Shown here: in pieces, positions 59,871 to 64,000 of the stretch
Layout: each line of letters starts with the position of its first letter
How positions within the stretch are numbered: the stretch's first letter is position 1
Source: Odobenus rosmarus divergens
Lineage: Eukaryota > Chordata > Mammalia > Carnivora > Odobenidae
Direction: 5' to 3'
Length of the DNA: 64,000 nt
NCBI RefSeq assembly: GCF_000321225.1
Contig: NW_004450401.1
Span: 3,441,967-3,505,966 of the forward strand
Program-made: the position numbers and the translations under genes
The notes under the pieces: generated by a model
Told to the model about the DNA's origin: nothing
Seen by the model: only the letters and a program-made list of their open reading frames with translations
Database searches by the model: none

Positions 59871-60663
59871 AAAAAAGATCTCAAATCAACAACCTAATTT
59901 TTACACTTCAAGGAATAAGAATAAACCCACAGTTAGCAGAAGGAAGGAAATAATAAATATTAGAGCAGAAATAAAACAAAATTAAAAATATCAAGACTAA
60001 GCACTAATTTTTTTAATGATCAATAACATTAGAAAGTCCTTAGCTACATTAAGGAAAAAAAGACAACTAAAACCAGAAATTAAACAAGAGTCATTTCAAC
60101 TGATACCACAGAAGCAAAAGAATTATAAGAGACTACTATGAACAACTGCATGCCAACAAACTGGATAATCTAGAAGAAATGGATAAATTTCTAGAAACAT
60201 ACCAAGACTGAATCATGAACAAATACAAAATTTGAATTAGGAATTAGTAAGGAGATTAAATCAGTCATCAAAAACCTCCCAAATGAGAAAAGCCTAGAAT
60301 GAGATGGCTTCACTGGAGAAATCTACCAAGCATCTAAAAAAGAATTAATGCCAAACCTTTTCAAACTCTTCCAAAAAACTGAGAGAGAACATTTCCAAAC
60401 TCATTTTAAGAGGTGAGCATTACTCTGATACCAAAGACAAATACACTTTAAAAAAAAAAAATTGTAAACCAATATTCCTTATGAACATTGCTGCAAAAAT
60501 CCTCAACAAATATTAGCAAACTGAATTCAATACACCATGACCAAGTGAGATTCACCCCTGGGATGGAAAGATGATTCAACATATAAAAAAATGAACGTAA
60601 TAGAAATGTTACCAAAATGAAGAAAATCACATGACTATCTCAACTGATGCAGAAATTCAACAC

Positions 60664-60870
60664 TTTTAAAAGATTTATTTTAGAGAGAGAGAGCAAGACA
60701 ACACATGCGCATATGAGTGGGGGAAAGGGCCAGAAGGAGAGAATCTTCAAGCAGACTCCCAGCTATGTGCAAAGCCCAATGACAGTGCTCCATCTCACAA
60801 CCCATGAGATCATAACCTGAGCCAGAACCAAGAGTTGGACGCTTAACCCACTGAACCACTCAGGTGTCCC
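60664..60870 (-). mobile_element. SINEC in L1, minus orientation
   Basis: ttttaaaagatttattttag, GA-rich body, ctgaaccactcaggtgtccc. tcaacatttt / tcaacacttt flanks. Confidence 0.88.
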
Positions 60871-60876
60871 TCAACA

Positions 60877-60977
60877 TTTTTTTTTTTAAAGTAAGCTGTA
60901 GGCCCAATATGTGGCTTGAACACATGACCCTGAGATCAAAAGTCACGTGTTCTACCGACTGAGACAGCCAGGCACTT
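60877..60977 (-). mobile_element. short SINEC in L1, minus orientation
   Basis: ttttaaagtaagctgtaggc, gacactgagacagccaggca type end. Short-body class. Confidence 0.8.
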
Positions 60978-61857
60978 CCTACCAAAATCCCAATGGCATT
61001 TTTTGCCGGAACAGGAAAAAAAATCCTAAATTCACATGGAATCTTAATGGACACCAAACAGCCAAAAACAATCTTGGCAAAGAATACATCATTTCTTCAA
61101 ATTATATTATAAAGCTACATTCTAATATGATATTGCCATAATGACAGACATATAGGTCAACAAAATGGAGAACACAGAAATAAACCCTAAGTGTATGGTC
61201 AAATTATCTTTGACCAGTATGCTAAGACTACACAATGGGGAAAGGATGGTCTCATCAATAATGGTGCTGGGAAAAGTGGATATCCACATGCAAAAGAAAG
61301 ATGGATCCTTATCTTACACCATTTACAAAAATTAACTCAAAATGGATCAAAAACCTAAATCTAAGATCTGAAACTATAACACTCCAGAAGAAAACAAGGG
61401 AAAAGATTTGATTCATGACTGGAATGAGCAATGATTTGATAGGATACCAAAAGCACAGATAACAAAAGCAAAAATAGATGAATTGGACTGCATCAAACTT
61501 AAAATCTTCTGCATAGCAAAAGAAACAATTAACATAGTGAAAAGACAACCTACAAAATGAAAGAAAATGTCTGCAAACCATATATCAAATAAGGGGGAAT
61601 AAAGAAGAAAAAAGAAAGGAAGGCAGGCAGAAAGAAAGAAACAAAGAAATCCTACAACTCAGTAACAAAACAACCCAATTCAAAAATGGTCAAAGGACCT
61701 GGAGAGACTTTTTTTTTCAAAGAAGGTATACAAATGGCCAAAAAGCGTATGAAAAGATCCTCAACATCACTAATCATTAGGGAAATGCAAATCAAAACCA
61801 TAATGAGCTATCACCTTACACCTGTTAGGATGGCCACTATAAAAAAAACAAGTAACG

Positions 61858-62038
61858 GGCGCCTGGGTGGCTCAGTTGGTTAAGCGACTGCCTTCGGCTC
61901 AGGTCATGATCCTGGAGTCCCGGGATCGAGTCCCGCATCGGGCTCCCTGCTCAGCAGGGAGTCTGCTTCTCCCTCTGACCCAACCCCCTCTCATGCTCTC
62001 TCTCAAATAAATAAATAAAATTTAAAAAAATAAATAAA
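61858..62038 (+). mobile_element. SINEC in L1
   Basis: gggcgcctgggtggctcagt, tail caaataaataaataaaattt. aacaagta / aacaagtg flanks. Confidence 0.93.
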
Positions 62039-63416
62039 TAACAAGTGCTGGTGAGGATGTGAGGAAATTGAAACACTAAGCACACTGTTGGTAGGATTTT
62101 AAAATGGTGTAGCCACTATAGAAAACAGTATGGAGTTTCCTCAAAATACTAAAAATAGAATTATATGATCCACTCCAATTTCTGGAATACGTCTAAAAGA
62201 ACTGAAAATGTGACCTCAAAGAGATATCTGCACACCCATGTTCAAAGCAGTCTTATTCTTAATAGCCAAGATAGAAGCAACTTAAATGTCTAATCCTAAA
62301 TATCTGCTGATAGATGAATAAAAAAATATGGTATGTACATACAATAGACTATTATTCAGCTTCAAGAAAGACAGAAATTGTGTCATATGCTAAAACATGG
62401 ATGAAACTTGAGGACATTATGCTAAGTGAAATAATCCAATCTCAAAAAGATGAAGAGTACATGATTCCATTTACATGAGATATCTCAAGTAATCCAACTC
62501 ATAAAAACAGAAAGAGAATGGTGGTTGCCAGGGGGTGGGGGAAAAGGAAACAGAATTGTTGTTCAGTTAAGTATAGTTTCAGACATACAAGATGAAAAAG
62601 TTCTAGAGATCTACTGTACAACAATGTGTATACAGTAATACTGTATAAACTTGTTCAGAAGGTAAATTTATATATTTTTTACCACAATAAAAATAAAGCA
62701 TTGCTACATGCTAACTTAAAAGAATCAAACACTAAAGTACCACATATTGTATGATTCCATTAACATGAAATGTACAGAACAGGAAAATCTACAGATTGGG
62801 GAGAAATGAAGGGAGGTTAATAAAGGGTACTATGTTTCTTTCCTGGGTGAGGAAATATTCCAAAATTGATTGTGTTGATGACTGTACAATTCTGTGAAAA
62901 AAATCACTGAAGTATAAACTTTAAAATGATGGATATTTCATGGTACATGAGTTATACCTCAATAAAGCTGTTAGAAAACAAATCTACTATGGTAAACAAT
63001 TTTGAGAATCTTTTGTTTAAGGATAGTCAGTTTTACCTTCAACAATTATATTGTATGTAATATTAGTATCTTGAAAAACCTCTGCTGTTTTTCTTCTGCT
63101 GCTAAGGTAAGATACCCTGGTACTTCAGTTTTTTGTTGTTCTCAAACCTTGTTACAGAAGGGAAGTTAAGACATCTAAAGCCTTCAAATAAGTACTAAAG
63201 AACACTTTTCTTTTTCCCAAAATCAAATGTCCCTTTTGTCTACATCATCAATGGACCTTCCTTAAACTGTGGTAAAGGAAGCCTAACATTCAATAAAATC
63301 TATTCACTTTCTGTAAACTAATAACTATACTTAAATTTTAGGCTCAGAGCCTCTCAATTACCTGCAATGCCAGACTGAGTCCCAAAAAGTTTCATAGATT
63401 TAAAAAGGTCGTGGGT

Positions 63417-63619
63417 TTGGGATACCTGGGTAGCTCAGTTGGTTAAGCGTCTGCCTTCGGCTCAGGTCATGATCCCAGGGTCCTGGGATCAAGCCCCATA
63501 TCGGGCTCTCTGCTCAGTGGGGAGTCTACTTCTCCCTCTGCCTGTTGCTCCCCTTCCTGTGCTCGCTCTCTCCCTCTATCTCAAATAAATAAAATTTTTA
63601 AAAAAAGAGAGAGAGAGAG
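63417..63619 (+). mobile_element. SINEC
   Basis: gtttgggatacctgggtagc, consensus-like body, tail followed by (GA)n. Lies 196 bases downstream (gene sense) of the exon 5 donor. Confidence 0.93.
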
Positions 63620-63814
63620 CGCATCTGGTAAACATAATTTCTGAAAGTACATGGAAACCTGGCCCTCAAAATTCAGATCTTATACACAAAGCTCTTCCTT
63701 CAAGTGATAGTACTTTCCTCCCAATTTACACTTAGCCCTTCCATCAAAATAGGCCAACTTCTGAAGGGTAACATTATCACCACTACTTCTCTAATCCTTG
63801 TCAAGAGTCCTTAC

Positions 63815-64000
63815 CTGGTTCAGGGAGTTCAGGCTGGGGTGTCAAACTGGGAATTCCCGGCTCTTTTTCCATCTCTTCAATGCTGGCACTGGATTTATCA
63901 CAAATATTCAACTGTGGTCCAACTGAATCTAAGCGGCTGGCATGATTGGGATCTGCCAGTGTATCCTCTAGTATGTTTGCTGAAGTAGGGGGTCTATGCT
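63815..64000 (-). CDS. NSD1: NSD1 exon 5, 3' end (partial)
   Basis: The last 186 bases of the large coding exon. In frame it gives 61 complete codons starting HRPPTSANILEDTLADPNHA and ending TPQPELPEP plus the G that starts the Ala codon of exon 6. The donor is CAG|GTAAGG at 63814. The exon continues beyond the right edge. Confidence 0.97.

Larger units (their letters stand above)
59120..62990 (+). mobile_element. old L1 ORF2 body and 3' end, with SINE insertions
   Basis: ORF2 phrases run in order from aacggacctaatagacatat and ttaagcacacatgaactgtt to gaccaagtgagattcacccc, accaaaatcccaatggcatt, gaaatgcaaatcaaaaccat and the 3' UTR at 62520-62990. Two 3'-end-like segments (ending about 62700 and 62975) suggest two copies. 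SINEC copies sit at 59699, 60664, 60877 and 61858. No intact frame. Confidence 0.88.
50297..63814 (-). other. NSD1: intron 5
   Basis: 13.5 kb, dominated by old L1 bodies (51640-52320, 54455-54930, 55500-57290, 59120-62990) with ten plus and two minus SINEC inside or between them. Other pieces are a MIR (52740-53035) and an LTR-like scrap (53470-53560). Stretches 50810-51640, 53580-54450 and 63000-63410 show nothing that I can name. Confidence 0.9.
462..64000 (-). other. NSD1: NSD1 gene, 3' part (exon 5 partial to exon 23)
   Basis: NSD1 is a nuclear lysine methyltransferase that places mono- and dimethyl marks on histone H3 lysine 36; loss of one copy causes Sotos syndrome in people (established knowledge). 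The identity rests on near-identity to mammalian NSD1 over 19 exons. Seen directly: each exon has AG before it and GT after it, and the phases chain without a break, giving 1,493 residues and a TAA at 464-462. Cys/His clusters give the PHD fingers, WWPAEI marks the PWWP, and [24 protein letters not shown] and ELTFNYN mark the SET core. NSD2 and NSD3 are excluded by the NSD1-specific linkers and the long Pro-rich tail. The N-terminal roughly 1,200 residues, including the first PWWP and the promoter, lie beyond the right edge. Nothing suggests a pseudogene. Confidence 0.98.

Noticed and set aside
3121..63619. tRNA genes at the SINE heads
   Set aside because: The heads are tRNA-Lys-derived but are followed by SINE bodies and flanked by target duplications.
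1..64000. A previously undescribed biological system
   Set aside because: All coding signal belongs to NSD1 and the remainder is intron with known kinds of repeats; I saw no cluster or element that needs a new explanation.

Overview
The window comes from a mammalian genome, most likely a caniform carnivoran. It is dense with the Lys-tRNA-derived SINE of carnivores (SINEC: a head reading cgcctgggtggctcag, a CT-rich body, and an aataaataaaatctt tail). The subfamily wording, with a body ending 'tgttccctctctcgctgtgtctctctctgtc', looks more like pinniped copies than dog, bear or ferret copies as I remember them; that last step is a low-confidence inference.

One protein-coding gene is present: NSD1, the H3K36 methyltransferase, on the minus strand. 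It enters at the right edge in the 3' part of its large coding exon (human exon 5) and runs leftward through 18 further exons (human exons 6-23) to a stop codon at 464-462. Bases 1-461 are 3' UTR. Every intron is GT-AG, every phase joins correctly, and the 19 pieces form one open frame of 1,493 codons plus stop. This is the C-terminal part of a protein that is 2,696 residues long in human. Domains in order: basic linker (exons 6-10), PHD cluster (exons 11/12 to 15), second PWWP (15/16), short charged helix (17), AWS (18), SET (18-21), post-SET (21), final PHD and C5HCH (22/23), and a long Pro/Ser-rich tail (23). These parts read histone marks (PHD, PWWP) and write H3K36me1/2 (AWS-SET-post-SET) in the nucleus.

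Everything else is intronic. Intron 5 (50297-63814, 13.5 kb) is nearly filled by old L1 bodies cut up by SINEs. Introns 14, 12, 17 and 9 are also repeat-rich. I count about 27 SINEC copies on the plus strand (antisense to NSD1) and 12 on the minus strand, plus MIR, L2, old and young L1, hAT-type elements and one ERV-type LTR fragment. An N gap at 42146-42195 lies inside a SINE whose tail is repeated on both sides, which looks like an assembly artefact.

I found no second gene, no functional RNA gene, and nothing that looks like an undescribed biological system. The most useful oddities are a twin-primed L1 with a 17-bp target duplication, a tandem SINE pair at one target site, a compound (GT)n minisatellite, a CCAAT/GC-box cluster in intron 10, a repeated motif in exons 6 and 8, and a degenerate repeat in the C-terminal tail.
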